This document shows, one piece after another, positions 49,929-58,298 of a stretch of 64,000 bases of DNA. The notes under the pieces were generated by a model, which saw nothing but the letters and a program-made list of their open reading frames with translations, was not told where the DNA came from and did no database searches. Every line of letters starts with the position of its first letter. Positions within the stretch are counted from its first letter, which is position 1. This DNA comes from Streptomyces broussonetiae (GTDB lineage: Bacteria > Actinomycetota > Actinomycetes > Streptomycetales > Streptomycetaceae): positions 8,184,001-8,248,000 of the forward strand of contig NZ_CP047020.1 of NCBI RefSeq assembly GCF_009796285.1, given 5' to 3'. Both the position numbers and the translations under genes were made by a program.

Positions 49929-50900
49929 TCAGCCCCCGTGGTGCAGCTGCCAGCCCTGCCAGGCCGAGGCGACCATCTCGCGCACATCGCGCCGGGCCCG
50001 CCAGCCCAGCTCCCGCGCCGCCCGCTCGGCCGAGGCCACCGCGCGCGGCGCGTCGCCCGGCCGGCGCCCCTCCACCACGGGTTCCCGGCGGTCTCCGGTC
50101 ACCTCGCCGATGACCGTGATCAGCTCCCGCACCGAGACACCCTCGCCGCGCCCGACGTTCAGCGTCAGGTCCCCGGACAGGTCCCCGTCGGCGAGCCGCC
50201 GGGCCGCCGCCAGGTGCGCCTCGGCGAGATCGGCCACGTGGACGTAGTCCCGGACGCAGGTGCCGTCGGGCGTCGGATGGTCGTCCCCGAAGATCCTCGG
50301 GGCCTCGTCGCGGGTGAGCCGGTCGAAGACCATCGGCACGATGTTGAACACGCCCGTGTCCGCCAGCTCCGGCGCCGCCGCGCCCGCCACGTTGAAGTAG
50401 CGCAGGCACACGGTGGAGATCCCGTGCGCCCGCCCCGCGGCCCGCACCAGCCACTCCCCGGCCAGCTTGGTCTCGCCGTAGGGGTTCACCGGGGCGCAGG
50501 GGGTGTCCTCGGTGATCAGGTCCACGTCCGGATTGCCGTACACGGCCGCCGACGAGGAGAACAGCAGCCGCCGGACCCCCGCCTCTGCGACCGCGTCCAG
50601 CAGCGTGGCGAGGCCACCCACGTTCTCCCGGTAATAACGGGTGGGCCCGGCCACCGACTCCGCGACCTGCTTGCGCGCCGCGAGATGGACGACGCCCGTG
50701 ACGCCGTACTGCGTCAGGACCCGCTTGAGCCGGTCCCCGTCCAGCGTCGAGCCCTCGACGAGCGGGACGTCGGCGGGCAACCGGGCGGGCACCGCCGCCG
50801 ACAGGTCGTCCAGCGCCACCACGCTCTCCCCGGCGCCGGCCATGGCCCGTGCCACATGCGCCCCGATGTATCCGGCTCCTCCGGTGATCAGCCACGTCAT
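49929..50900 (-). CDS. galE: UDP-glucose 4-epimerase-like protein
   Basis: 323 residues, extended SDR. NAD-binding TWLITGGAGYIGAHVARAM, then VVALDDLS, HLAARKQVAESVAGPTRYYRENVGG, and the catalytic pair in FSSSAAVYGNP (Ser) and PVNPYGETKLAGE (Tyr-x3-Lys). CLRYFNVAGAA and TCVRDYVHVADLAEAHLAA are GalE-type (all in pieces). It could make UDP-galactose for surface polymers. Divergent from the exported-polymer operon that starts 359 bases away, so a shared role is plausible but not proven. ATG at 50898-50900. Confidence 0.9.
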   Translation of the reverse strand: MTWLITGGAGYIGAHVARAMAGAGESVVALDDLSAAVPARLPADVPLVEGSTLDGDRLKRVLTQYGVTGVVHLAARKQVAESVAGPTRYYRENVGGLATLLDAVAEAGVRRLLFSSSAAVYGNPDVDLITEDTPCAPVNPYGETKLAGEWLVRAAGRAHGISTVCLRYFNVAGAAAPELADTGVFNIVPMVFDRLTRDEAPRIFGDDHPTPDGTCVRDYVHVADLAEAHLAAARRLADGDLSGDLTLNVGRGEGVSVRELITVIGEVTGDRREPVVEGRRPGDAPRAVASAERAARELGWRARRDVREMVASAWQGWQLHHGG

Positions 50901-51259
50901 GGTCGCCCAGCCTAGGCCGACCTCCCCTGCCGGAGCGAAGCGCAGCTGCGCTCGTGCCGGTGGGCCGGTGGGCAGCGGGGGCCGGGACGCGGGTCCGGAG
51001 GGGGCCGGGACGCGGGCCCGGGAGGTGTCCCGGTTGCCCGGATCTGCGCCGACGGTTTGTCGGCCGGGCCCCGAATCCCCGATGATGATCGCGGCAAAGG
51101 CCGGGGCAGCCCCCGTGGGCCGGGCCGTGAACGGCCGGTGAACACGGATTCCGGCCCATCGGATAGCCTTCGCCGACATGTCGCCCGGGTGCCGCAGACA
51201 GGCGCCCCACCATGCAAGCGACCGGCGCCCGTGCGTCGGCACCCAGGGAGTGAGTTCGG
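50901..51259. promoter_or_regulatory. intergenic region between galE and the CDP-alcohol/TagGH operon
   Basis: 359 bases, divergent promoters expected. GGGGGCCGGGACGCGGG occurs twice near 50980 and 51001 as a direct repeat. TAGCCT at 51165-51170 could be the -10 box of the operon, giving a leader of about 85 bases. GGGAGTGAG is the ribosome site five bases before the TTG start at 51260. An ATG-started short frame inside the leader (51178) has no homology. Confidence 0.45.
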
Positions 51260-53065
51260 TTGTCGACCGCCATCGTCACCGGTCAGCCGGTACCCGGATC
51301 GTCCCTGGAGAACGATCTGCGGTCCCTCGGCTTCGACGTGCGCGTGGCGGAGGACGCCTCCGAGGCCGAGACCCTGCTCGCCGCCGCCCCGGCCGGTGAA
51401 CGTGTTGCCCTGGTCGACGCCGGCTTCGTCGGCCACCAGCACGCCCTGCGCCTCGGCCTGACCGACCCTCGCTTCGAGCTGTCCGCCGTCCCCGGCGCCG
51501 TCACCGCCCAGCCGGCCGCCCGGCAGGCGCTGACCCGGGCCGTGGCCCGCGAGACCTTCCCGGGCGGCGGTACGGCCCTCGCGGTCGACAGCCTGACCGA
51601 CCGCATCGTCACCGCCCTCGACGCCGACGGCAGCGAGGTGCACCGGCCCGAGCTGGGCAGCCTAGTCGCCGCCGTCCCCGCCGACCCGCAGGCCCGCAAC
51701 GAGGCCCGGCAGGCCGTCGCCGCCGTGGACGAGGAGGCCGTACGCCTGAAGTCGGCCGTGAAGTCCCGTGACGGATTCTTCACCACCTTCTTCATCAGCC
51801 CGTACTCGCGCTACATCGCCCGCTGGTGCGCCCGCCGAGGCCTGACCCCGAACCAGGTCACGACGGCCTCGCTGCTCACCGCCCTGATCGCGGCGGGCTG
51901 TGCGGCGACGGGCACGCGCGCGGGGTTCGTCGCGGCCGGTGTGCTGCTGATCGCGTCCTTCGTGCTGGACTGCACCGACGGCCAGCTCGCCCGCTATGCC
52001 CTCAAGTACTCCACGCTCGGCGCCTGGCTCGACGCCACCTTCGACCGGGCCAAGGAGTACGCCTACTACGCCGGCCTCGCCCTCGGGGCGGCCCGCGGCG
52101 GCGGCCACGACGATGTATGGGCCCTCGCGCTCGGCGCGATGATCCTGCAGACCTGCCGGCACGTGGTCGACTTCTCCTTCAACGAGGCCAACCACGACGC
52201 CACCGCCAACACCAGCCCCACCGCCGCCCTCTCCGACAGGCTCGACGGCGTCGGCTGGACGGTGTGGGCGCGCCGGATGATAGTCCTGCCCATCGGCGAG
52301 CGCTGGGCGCTGATAGCGGTCCTCACCGCGGCCACCACACCCCGGATCACCTTCTACGTCCTGCTCGTCGGCTGTGCCGTCGCGGCGACGTACACCACGG
52401 CGGGCCGGGTGCTGCGGTCCCTGACCCGCAAGGCGCGGCGGACCGATCGGGCCGCCGGGGCGCTCGCCGACCTGGCCGACTCCGGCCCGCTCACCGAGGT
52501 CGTACAGCGTGTGCTCGAGCGGGGCCTGCCGGGTCTCGCGGTCCCCGCGGTCGCCCTTGCGGGAGGCGCCGCGGTCCTCGCCTGCGCGGCCGTCACCGAC
52601 TTCGGCTCGGCACTGCCGGTGATCGGCGCCCTGGTCTACGTCCTCACCTCGGCCTTCGCCGTCGCCCGCCCCCTCAAGGGCGCCCTCGACTGGCTGGTCC
52701 CGCCGTTCTTCCGCGCCGCCGAATACGGCACGGTACTGATCCTCGCGGCCAGGGCGGACGTGAACGGCGCCCTTCCAGCGGCTTTCGGGCTGGTGGCTGC
52801 CGTCGCCTACCATCACTACGACACGGTGTACCGCATCCGCGGCAACGCCGGAGCGCCACCGGCCTGGCTGGTGCGCGTCATCGGGGGGCACGACGGGCGG
52901 ACGCTGCTCGTCGCCGTCCTGGCTGCGGTCCTCACCGCTGCACAGTTCACGGTCGCGCTCACGGTCCTCGCCGTGGCCGTAGCCCTCGTGGTGCTCGCCG
53001 AGAGCATCCGCTTCTGGGTGTCCGCAGGGGCGCCCGCCGTACACGACGAAGGAGAATCCGCATGA
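51260..53065 (+). CDS. CDP-alcohol phosphatidyltransferase with extra N- and C-terminal regions (DUF5941-type)
   Basis: 601 residues, first gene of the operon. Residues about 1-150 are a soluble domain I do not recognise. A linker (EEAVRLKSAVKSRDGFFTTFFISPYSRYIARWCARRGLTPNQVT, in pieces) leads to the CDP-alcohol phosphotransferase core, with all motif residues present: Asp237, Asp240-Gly, Ala-Arg, Gly254, Asp258, Asp262. About ten hydrophobic segments follow, the last half matching the DUF5941 kind of tail. The linker plus TPNQ-T start resembles archaeal CDP-inositol-type enzymes, which carry a nucleotidyltransferase N-terminally. TTG start with GGGAGTGAG. Its stop overlaps the next ATG by four bases. 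It would transfer a phospho-alcohol from a CDP-activated donor. Confidence 0.85.
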   Translation: MSTAIVTGQPVPGSSLENDLRSLGFDVRVAEDASEAETLLAAAPAGERVALVDAGFVGHQHALRLGLTDPRFELSAVPGAVTAQPAARQALTRAVARETFPGGGTALAVDSLTDRIVTALDADGSEVHRPELGSLVAAVPADPQARNEARQAVAAVDEEAVRLKSAVKSRDGFFTTFFISPYSRYIARWCARRGLTPNQVTTASLLTALIAAGCAATGTRAGFVAAGVLLIASFVLDCTDGQLARYALKYSTLGAWLDATFDRAKEYAYYAGLALGAARGGGHDDVWALALGAMILQTCRHVVDFSFNEANHDATANTSPTAALSDRLDGVGWTVWARRMIVLPIGERWALIAVLTAATTPRITFYVLLVGCAVAATYTTAGRVLRSLTRKARRTDRAAGALADLADSGPLTEVVQRVLERGLPGLAVPAVALAGGAAVLACAAVTDFGSALPVIGALVYVLTSAFAVARPLKGALDWLVPPFFRAAEYGTVLILAARADVNGALPAAFGLVAAVAYHHYDTVYRIRGNAGAPPAWLVRVIGGHDGRTLLVAVLAAVLTAAQFTVALTVLAVAVALVVLAESIRFWVSAGAPAVHDEGESA

Positions 53066-53814
53066 TCGGCCTCGTGCTGGCGGCCGGCGCCGGAAGGCGC
53101 CTGCGCCCCTACACCGACACCCTGCCCAAGGCGTTGGTGCCGGTGGGGCCCGCGGGCATAGAGGGCGAGCCCACGGTCCTGGACCTGACCCTCGGCAACT
53201 TCGCCGAGATCGGCCTGACCGAGGTCGCGGTCATCGTCGGCTACCGCAAGGAGGCCGTCTACGCGCGCAAGGCGGCCCTGGAGGCGAAGTACGGCCTCAA
53301 GCTCACCCTCATCGACAACGACAAAGCCGAGGAGTGGAACAACGCCTACTCCCTGTGGTGCGGCCGTGACGCCCTCAAGGACGGCGTGATCCTCGCCAAC
53401 GGCGACACCGTGCACCCGGTCTCCGTCGAGAAGACCCTGCTCGCCGCGCGTGGCGAGGGCAAGAGGATCATCCTCGCCCTCGACACCGTGAAGTCCCTCG
53501 CGGACGAGGAGATGAAGGTCGTCGTCGACCCCGAGAAGGGCATGACGAAGATCACCAAGCTGATGGACCCCGCCGAGGCCACCGGTGAGTACATCGGCGT
53601 CACCCTCATCGAGGGCGACGCCGCCCCCGACCTGGCCGACGCGCTCAAGGCGGTCTGGGAGACCGACCCGCAGCAGTTCTACGAGCACGGCTACCAGGAG
53701 CTGGTCAACCGCGGCTTCCGGATCGACGTGGCGCCGATCGGCGACGTCCAGTGGGTCGAGATCGACAACCACGACGACCTCGCCAAGGGACGGGAGATCG
53801 CGTGCCGCTACTGA
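53062..53814 (+). CDS. nucleotidyltransferase for a phospho-sugar or phospho-alcohol
   Basis: 250 residues, NTP_transferase fold. The signature GLVLAAGAGRRLRPYTDTLPKALVPV is at residues 3-28; then DLTLGNFAEIGLTEVAVIVGY, ILANGDTV and EIDNHDDLAKGREI at the end. The family activates sugar-1-phosphates or phospho-alditols with CTP or UTP. The genetic setting between a CDP-alcohol transferase (overlap ATGA) and a G1P-dehydrogenase-like gene favours a cytidylyltransferase that makes the CDP-donor. ATG at 53062. The next gene starts inside its 3' end (overlap 13 bases). Confidence 0.85.
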   Translation: MIGLVLAAGAGRRLRPYTDTLPKALVPVGPAGIEGEPTVLDLTLGNFAEIGLTEVAVIVGYRKEAVYARKAALEAKYGLKLTLIDNDKAEEWNNAYSLWCGRDALKDGVILANGDTVHPVSVEKTLLAARGEGKRIILALDTVKSLADEEMKVVVDPEKGMTKITKLMDPAEATGEYIGVTLIEGDAAPDLADALKAVWETDPQQFYEHGYQELVNRGFRIDVAPIGDVQWVEIDNHDDLAKGREIACRY

Positions 53815-54863
53815 CCCGGCTCATTCCCTCGCCGGTCGTCGTGGACATCCGCCCGGGTGCCCTGGACGACCTGGCCGGCGTTCTCGCCGACGAGCGCATC
53901 GCGCAGTCCGGCCGGCTCGCCGTCGCGGTCAGCGGTGGTTCCGGGGCCAAGCTGCGCGAGCGCATCGCCCCCTCACTGCCCGGCGCCTCCTGGTACGAAG
54001 TGGGCGGCGGCACCCTCGACGACGCGATCCGGCTGGCCGGCGAGATGAAGTCCGGTCACTACGACGCGGTCGTCGGGCTCGGTGGCGGCAAGATCATCGA
54101 CTGCGCCAAGTTCGCCGCGGCCCGCGTCGGCCTGCCCCTGGTCGCCGTACCGACGAACCTCGCGCACGACGGCCTGTGCTCGCCGGTCGCCACCCTCGAC
54201 AACGACGCCGGGCGCGGATCCTACGGTGTGCCGAACCCGATCGCGGTCGTCATCGACCTGGACGTGATCCGCGAGGCCCCGGCCCGCTTCGTCCGGGCCG
54301 GCATCGGCGACGCGATCTCCAACATCAACGCGGTCGCGGACTGGGAGCTGTCCAACCGGGTCACCGGCGAGAAGGTCGACGGTCTCGCCGCGGCCGTGGC
54401 CCGCCAGGCCGGCGAGGCGGTGCTGCGGCACCCCGGCGGCATCGGCGACAACGACTTCCTCCAGGTGCTCGCCGAGGCGCTGGTGCTCAGCGGCATCTCG
54501 ATGTCCATCTCCGGTGACTCCCGGCCGTCCTCGGGCTCCTGCCACGAGATCAACCACGCCTTCGACCTGCTGTTCCCCAAGCGGGCGGCCGCCCACGGCG
54601 AACAGTGCGGGCTCGGCGCGGCCTTCGCGACGTATCTGCGCGGGGCCCACGAGGAGGCGGCCCACACCGCCGAGGTCCTGCGCCGGCACGGGCTTCCGGT
54701 GCTGCCGGAGGAGATCGGCTTCACCGTGGACGAGTTCGTCCGCGCGGTGGAGTTCGCCCCGGAGACCCGCCCCGGCCGCTACACGATCATCGAGCACCTC
54801 GACCTCAAGCCGAACCAGATCAAGGACATCTACGCCGACTATGTCAAGGCCATCGGTAGCTGA
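53802..54863 (+). CDS. sn-glycerol-1-phosphate dehydrogenase-like protein (EgsA/AraM family)
   Basis: 353 residues, iron-containing alcohol dehydrogenase/dehydroquinate-synthase fold. The closest match to memory is the G1P dehydrogenase group: GLGGGKIIDCAKFAAA, PTNLAHDGLCSPVA, AGIGDAISNINAVADWELSNR, SISGDSRPSSGSCHEINHAFD and AAHGEQCGLGAAF, with Asp and two His as metal ligands. G1P dehydrogenase reduces dihydroxyacetone phosphate to sn-glycerol-1-phosphate, the archaeal stereoisomer. GTG at 53802-53804, preceded by GGGACGGGAG. Overlaps both neighbours, so it is a core member of the operon. Relatives can act on other substrates, so the stereochemistry is unproven. Confidence 0.85.
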   Translation: MPLLTRLIPSPVVVDIRPGALDDLAGVLADERIAQSGRLAVAVSGGSGAKLRERIAPSLPGASWYEVGGGTLDDAIRLAGEMKSGHYDAVVGLGGGKIIDCAKFAAARVGLPLVAVPTNLAHDGLCSPVATLDNDAGRGSYGVPNPIAVVIDLDVIREAPARFVRAGIGDAISNINAVADWELSNRVTGEKVDGLAAAVARQAGEAVLRHPGGIGDNDFLQVLAEALVLSGISMSISGDSRPSSGSCHEINHAFDLLFPKRAAAHGEQCGLGAAFATYLRGAHEEAAHTAEVLRRHGLPVLPEEIGFTVDEFVRAVEFAPETRPGRYTIIEHLDLKPNQIKDIYADYVKAIGS

Positions 54864-55620
54864 ACTCCGTCCGGTCGTTCACCCCGCGGGGGTGAAGGAC
54901 CGGCGCAGCGGTGAGCACTGGATGGGACGCCTCTACATGCGTGAGGTGTCCCTGCGGGTCGACCGCTACCTGGTCAACACCAGGGTCACGCCCAACCAGC
55001 TCACGTACCTGATGACCGTCTTCGGCGTGCTCGCCGCCCCGGCACTCCTGGTGCCGGGGATCTGGGGCGCCGTGCTCGGCGTGGTCTGCGTCCAGCTGTA
55101 CCTGCTGCTGGACTGCGTCGACGGCGAGATCGCCCGCTGGAAGAAGCAGTACTCGCTGAACGGCGTCTACCTCGACCGGGTCGGCGCCTATCTGACCGAC
55201 GCCGCCGTGCTCGTCGGCTTCGGCCTGCGCGCCGCCGACCTGTGGGGCGGCGGCCGTGTCGACTGGCTCTGGGCCTTCCTCGGCACGCTGGCGGCGCTCG
55301 GTGCCATCCTGATCAAGGCCGAGACCGACCTCGTCGGCGTCGCCCGCCACCAGGCGGGCAAGCCGCCGGTCCAGGAAGCCGCCGCCGAGATGCGCTCCTC
55401 CGGCATGAAGCTGGCCCGCCGCGCCGCCGCCGCCCTCAAGTTCCACCGGCTGATCCTCGGCATCGAGGCGTCCTTGCTGATCCTGGTGCTGGCGGTCGTC
55501 GACCACGTGCGCGGCGACCTGTTCTTCTCCCGGCTGGGTGTCGCGGTGCTGGCCGGTATCGCCCTGCTGCAGACCCTGCTGCACCTGGTGTCCATCCTCG
55601 CTTCCAGCAGGCTGAAGTGA
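54841..55620 (+). CDS. second CDP-alcohol phosphatidyltransferase, altered motif
   Basis: 259 residues. The motif begins Asp91-Cys-Val-Asp94-Gly ... Ala-Arg99 ... Gly108 ... Asp112, but the position of the fourth Asp (116) is Ala (LDRVGAY), with the next Asp at 120. Several transmembrane segments follow (ALLVPGIWGAVLGVVCVQLYLLL, LGIEASLLILVLAVV, LAGIALLQTLLHLVSILA). The N-terminus keeps TRVTPNQLTYLMT. The start is ATG 54841, overlapping the G1P-dehydrogenase-like gene by 23 bases; the end overlaps the glycosyltransferase start (GTGA). It may use a different donor or acceptor from the first enzyme. Confidence 0.85.
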   Translation: MSRPSVAELRPVVHPAGVKDRRSGEHWMGRLYMREVSLRVDRYLVNTRVTPNQLTYLMTVFGVLAAPALLVPGIWGAVLGVVCVQLYLLLDCVDGEIARWKKQYSLNGVYLDRVGAYLTDAAVLVGFGLRAADLWGGGRVDWLWAFLGTLAALGAILIKAETDLVGVARHQAGKPPVQEAAAEMRSSGMKLARRAAAALKFHRLILGIEASLLILVLAVVDHVRGDLFFSRLGVAVLAGIALLQTLLHLVSILASSRLK

Positions 55621-56498
55621 GTGCCGTGAAGGTCGGCGCCGTCATCATCACCATGGGCAACCGGCCCGACGAGCTGAAGGCCCTCATCGATTCGGTCGCC
55701 AAGCAGGACGGCGACCGTATCGAGGTGGTCGTCGTCGGCAACGGCTCGCCCGTCCCGGACGTCCCCGAGGGCGTACGGACGATCGAGCTGGCCGAGAACC
55801 TGGGCATCCCCGGCGGCCGCAACGTCGGTATAGAGGCCTTCGGGCCCGGCGGCCGGGATGTCGACATACTGCTGTTCCTCGACGACGACGGGCTGCTCGC
55901 CCGGCACGACACCGCTCAGCTGTGCCGCGAGGCGTTCGAGGCCGACCCCGAACTGGGCATCATCAGCTTCCGCATCGCCGACCCCGACACCGGCGAGACC
56001 CAGCGCCGCCATGTGCCCCGGCTGCGCGCCTCCGACCCGATGCGCTCCTCCCGGGTCACCACCTTCCTGGGCGGCGCCAACGCCGTGCGCACCCGGGTCT
56101 TCGCCGAGGCCGGGACCTTGCCGGACGAGTTCTTCTACGCGCATGAGGAGACCGACCTGGCCTGGCGGGCCCTGGACGCCGGCTGGATGATCGACTACCG
56201 GTCGGACATGGTCCTGTACCACCCCACGACCGCGCCCTCGCGGCACGCGGTCTACCACCGCATGGTCGCCCGCAACCGGGTCTGGCTGGCGCGCCGCAAC
56301 CTGCCCGTCCTCCTGGTCCCCGTCTACCTCGGTGTCTGGCTGCTGCTCACACTGCTGCGCCGTCCGTCCGCCCCGGCCCTGAAGGCCTGGTTCGGCGGCT
56401 TCAAGGAGGGCTGGACGACGTCGTGCGGCCCGCGCCGCCCCATGCGCTGGCGCACGGTGTGGCGGCTGACCCGGTTGGGCCGGCCTCCGGTGATCTGA
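55617..56498 (+). CDS. GT2-family glycosyltransferase
   Basis: 293 residues, GT-A fold. KVGAVIITMGNRPDELKALIDSVAKQ, VVVGNGSPVPDVP, ENLGIPGGRNVGIEAF, the metal-binding DxD-like LFLDDDGLLA, LGGANAVRTRVFAEAGTLPDEFFYAHEETDLAWRALDAGW (catalytic ED region) and a C-terminal hydrophobic piece LLVPVYLGVWLLLTLL (in pieces). It resembles rhamnosyl- or galactofuranosyl-type transferases. GTG 55617 overlaps the previous stop; a second GTG at 55626 is possible. It would add sugar to the growing product of this operon at the inner membrane face. Confidence 0.87.
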   Translation: MSAVKVGAVIITMGNRPDELKALIDSVAKQDGDRIEVVVVGNGSPVPDVPEGVRTIELAENLGIPGGRNVGIEAFGPGGRDVDILLFLDDDGLLARHDTAQLCREAFEADPELGIISFRIADPDTGETQRRHVPRLRASDPMRSSRVTTFLGGANAVRTRVFAEAGTLPDEFFYAHEETDLAWRALDAGWMIDYRSDMVLYHPTTAPSRHAVYHRMVARNRVWLARRNLPVLLVPVYLGVWLLLTLLRRPSAPALKAWFGGFKEGWTTSCGPRRPMRWRTVWRLTRLGRPPVI

Positions 56499-56540
56499 GA
56501 AGCTTCTCTTACCCGAAGAGAGCAAGCTTCTTACCAAGAG
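56498..56540 (+). promoter_or_regulatory. AT-rich hairpin before the TagG-type gene
   Basis: AGAAGCTT-CTCTT-ACCCG-AAGAG-(AGC)-AAGCTTCT forms a stem with a three-base bulge (56498-56531). The pattern CTTACC-AAGAGAG then recurs (56529-56540). It follows the glycosyltransferase stop directly and lies within the 59-base gap before the permease. Base composition differs sharply from the surroundings. It may be a processing, attenuation or operator site. Confidence 0.6.
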
Positions 56541-56557
56541 AGTCCGGATTTCCACTC

Positions 56558-57490
56558 GTGAGTCACACAACCCATGACGGCGGTGCCGCCGCGGTGAACG
56601 CGATACCGTCGCCCGACGAGGGACTGACGGCCGCGCAGCTCGCCGCCAAGTACGGGCTTGCCGTCAGCGGCGCCCGCCCCTCGCTCGCCGAGTACGTCCG
56701 TCAGCTGTGGGGCAGGCGCCACTTCATCCTCGCCTTCTCACAGGCGAAGCTGACCGCGCAGTACAGCCAGGCCAAGCTCGGCCAGCTCTGGCAGGTGGCG
56801 ACACCGCTGCTGAACGCCGGCGTGTACTACTTCATCTTCGGCGTCATCCTGCACGCGAGCCGCGGCCTGTCCCAGGACGTGTACATCCCGTTCCTGGTCA
56901 CCGGCGTGTTCGTGTTCACCTTCACCCAGAGTTCGATCATGTCGGGCGTCCGGGCGATCTCCGGCAACCTGGGCCTGGTGCGCGCCCTGCACTTCCCGCG
57001 CGCCTCGCTGCCCATCTCCTTCTCGCTCCAGCAGCTCCAGCAGCTGCTCTTCTCGATGATCGTGATGTTCGTCGTGGCGGTCGGGTTCGGCAGCTACCCG
57101 AGCCCGTCCTGGCTCCTGATCGTGCCGGTCCTGCTGCTGCAGTTCCTGTTCAACACCGGGCTGGCGCTGATCGTGGCCCGCATGGGCGCCAAGACGCCGG
57201 ACCTCGCCCAGCTGATGCCGTTCATCCTGCGCACCTGGATGTACACCTCCGGCGTGATGTTCTCCATCAGCAAGATCATGGAGGGCCGCTCGGAGCTGGC
57301 GGTCCGGCTGCTCCAGGTCAATCCGGCCGCGGTCTACATGGACCTGATGCGCTACGCGCTGATCGACGGCTACGGCGCCGCCAACCTGCCGCCGCACGTG
57401 TGGGCCATCGCGCTGTTCTGGGCCGTCGCCGCCTTCGCCGGAGGTTTTGTGTACTTCTGGAAGGCGGAGGAGAGGTACGGCCGTGGCTGA
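56558..57490 (+). CDS. ABC-2 type polysaccharide/teichoic acid export permease (TagG/Wzm-like)
   Basis: 310 residues with six membrane segments. Family traits: a cytoplasmic N-terminal helix (ARPSLAEYVRQLWGRRHFILAFSQAKLTAQYSQAKLGQLWQVATPLLNAGVYYFIFGVIL), FVFTFTQSSIMSGVRAISGNLGLVRALHFPRASLPI and a later RTWMYTSGVMFS loop, in pieces. These match the membrane part of wall-polymer exporters. The GTG at 56558-56560 (MSHTTHDGG) has no good ribosome site; GTG 56594 is an alternative. It overlaps the ATPase gene by eight bases. Confidence 0.88.
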   Translation: MSHTTHDGGAAAVNAIPSPDEGLTAAQLAAKYGLAVSGARPSLAEYVRQLWGRRHFILAFSQAKLTAQYSQAKLGQLWQVATPLLNAGVYYFIFGVILHASRGLSQDVYIPFLVTGVFVFTFTQSSIMSGVRAISGNLGLVRALHFPRASLPISFSLQQLQQLLFSMIVMFVVAVGFGSYPSPSWLLIVPVLLLQFLFNTGLALIVARMGAKTPDLAQLMPFILRTWMYTSGVMFSISKIMEGRSELAVRLLQVNPAAVYMDLMRYALIDGYGAANLPPHVWAIALFWAVAAFAGGFVYFWKAEERYGRG

Positions 57491-58298
57491 GCAGAACGCC
57501 GGGCAGAAGATCCCCGGGCAGAACACCGGCGAGCGCCGCCCCACCGTCATCGCCGACGACGTGCACATCGTCTACCGCGTCAACGGCGCCAGGACCGGCA
57601 AGGGCAGTGCCACGGCCGCGCTGAGCAGGATCCTCAAGCGGGGCTCCGACGACGCGGCGCGGGGCGTGCGCAAGGTGCACGCCGTGCGCGGGGTGTCCTT
57701 CGTCGCCTACCGCGGCGAGGCCGTCGGTCTGATCGGCTCCAACGGCTCCGGCAAGTCGACCCTGCTGCGCGCCATCGCCGGTCTGCTGCCCGCGGAGCGC
57801 GGCAAGGTCTACACCGAAGGCCAGCCCTCGCTGCTGGGCGTCAACGCGGCCCTGATGAACGACCTCACCGGTGAGCGCAACGTCATCCTGGGCGGTCTCG
57901 CCATGGGCATGTCCCGGGAGCAGGTCAAGGAGCGCTACCAGGAGATCGTGGACTTCTCGGGGATCAACGAGAAGGGCGACTTCATCACTCTGCCGATGCG
58001 GACGTACTCCTCCGGTATGGCCGCCCGGCTGCGTTTCTCCATCGCCGCCGCCAAGGACCATGACGTCCTCATGATCGACGAGGCCCTGGCCACCGGTGAC
58101 CGCAAGTTCCAGATGCGCTCCGAGGAGCGCATCCGTGAACTGCGCAAGGAGGCCGGAACGGTCTTTCTGGTGAGCCACAACAACAAGTCCATCCGCGACA
58201 CCTGCGACCGCGTCCTGTGGCTGGAGCGCGGCGAGCTGCGTATGGACGGCCCGACCGAAGAGGTGCTCAAGGAGTACGAGAAGTTCACGGGGAAGTAG
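57483..58298 (+). CDS. ABC exporter ATPase for teichoic acid/polysaccharide (TagH/Wzt-like)
   Basis: 271 residues. Walker A GLIGSNGSGKST at about residue 83, then the characteristic LLGVNAALMNDLTGERNVILGGLAMGMS, the signature MRTYSSGMAARLRFSIAAA, Walker B VLMIDEALATGDRKFQ, and LVSHNNKSIRDTCDRVLWLERG (in pieces). All are typical of TagH/Wzt ATPases of polymer export. Residues before about 40 form an extended Gln/Asn-rich tail. GTG at 57483-57485 lies inside the permease gene end. Its partner is the adjacent permease; together they would move the finished product across the membrane. Confidence 0.92.
   Translation: MAEQNAGQKIPGQNTGERRPTVIADDVHIVYRVNGARTGKGSATAALSRILKRGSDDAARGVRKVHAVRGVSFVAYRGEAVGLIGSNGSGKSTLLRAIAGLLPAERGKVYTEGQPSLLGVNAALMNDLTGERNVILGGLAMGMSREQVKERYQEIVDFSGINEKGDFITLPMRTYSSGMAARLRFSIAAAKDHDVLMIDEALATGDRKFQMRSEERIRELRKEAGTVFLVSHNNKSIRDTCDRVLWLERGELRMDGPTEEVLKEYEKFTGK

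Noticed and set aside
51178..51399. ATG-started frame in the leader of the first CDP-alcohol transferase gene
   Set aside because: No ribosome site, Arg/Pro-rich product, and it runs into the real gene in another frame.
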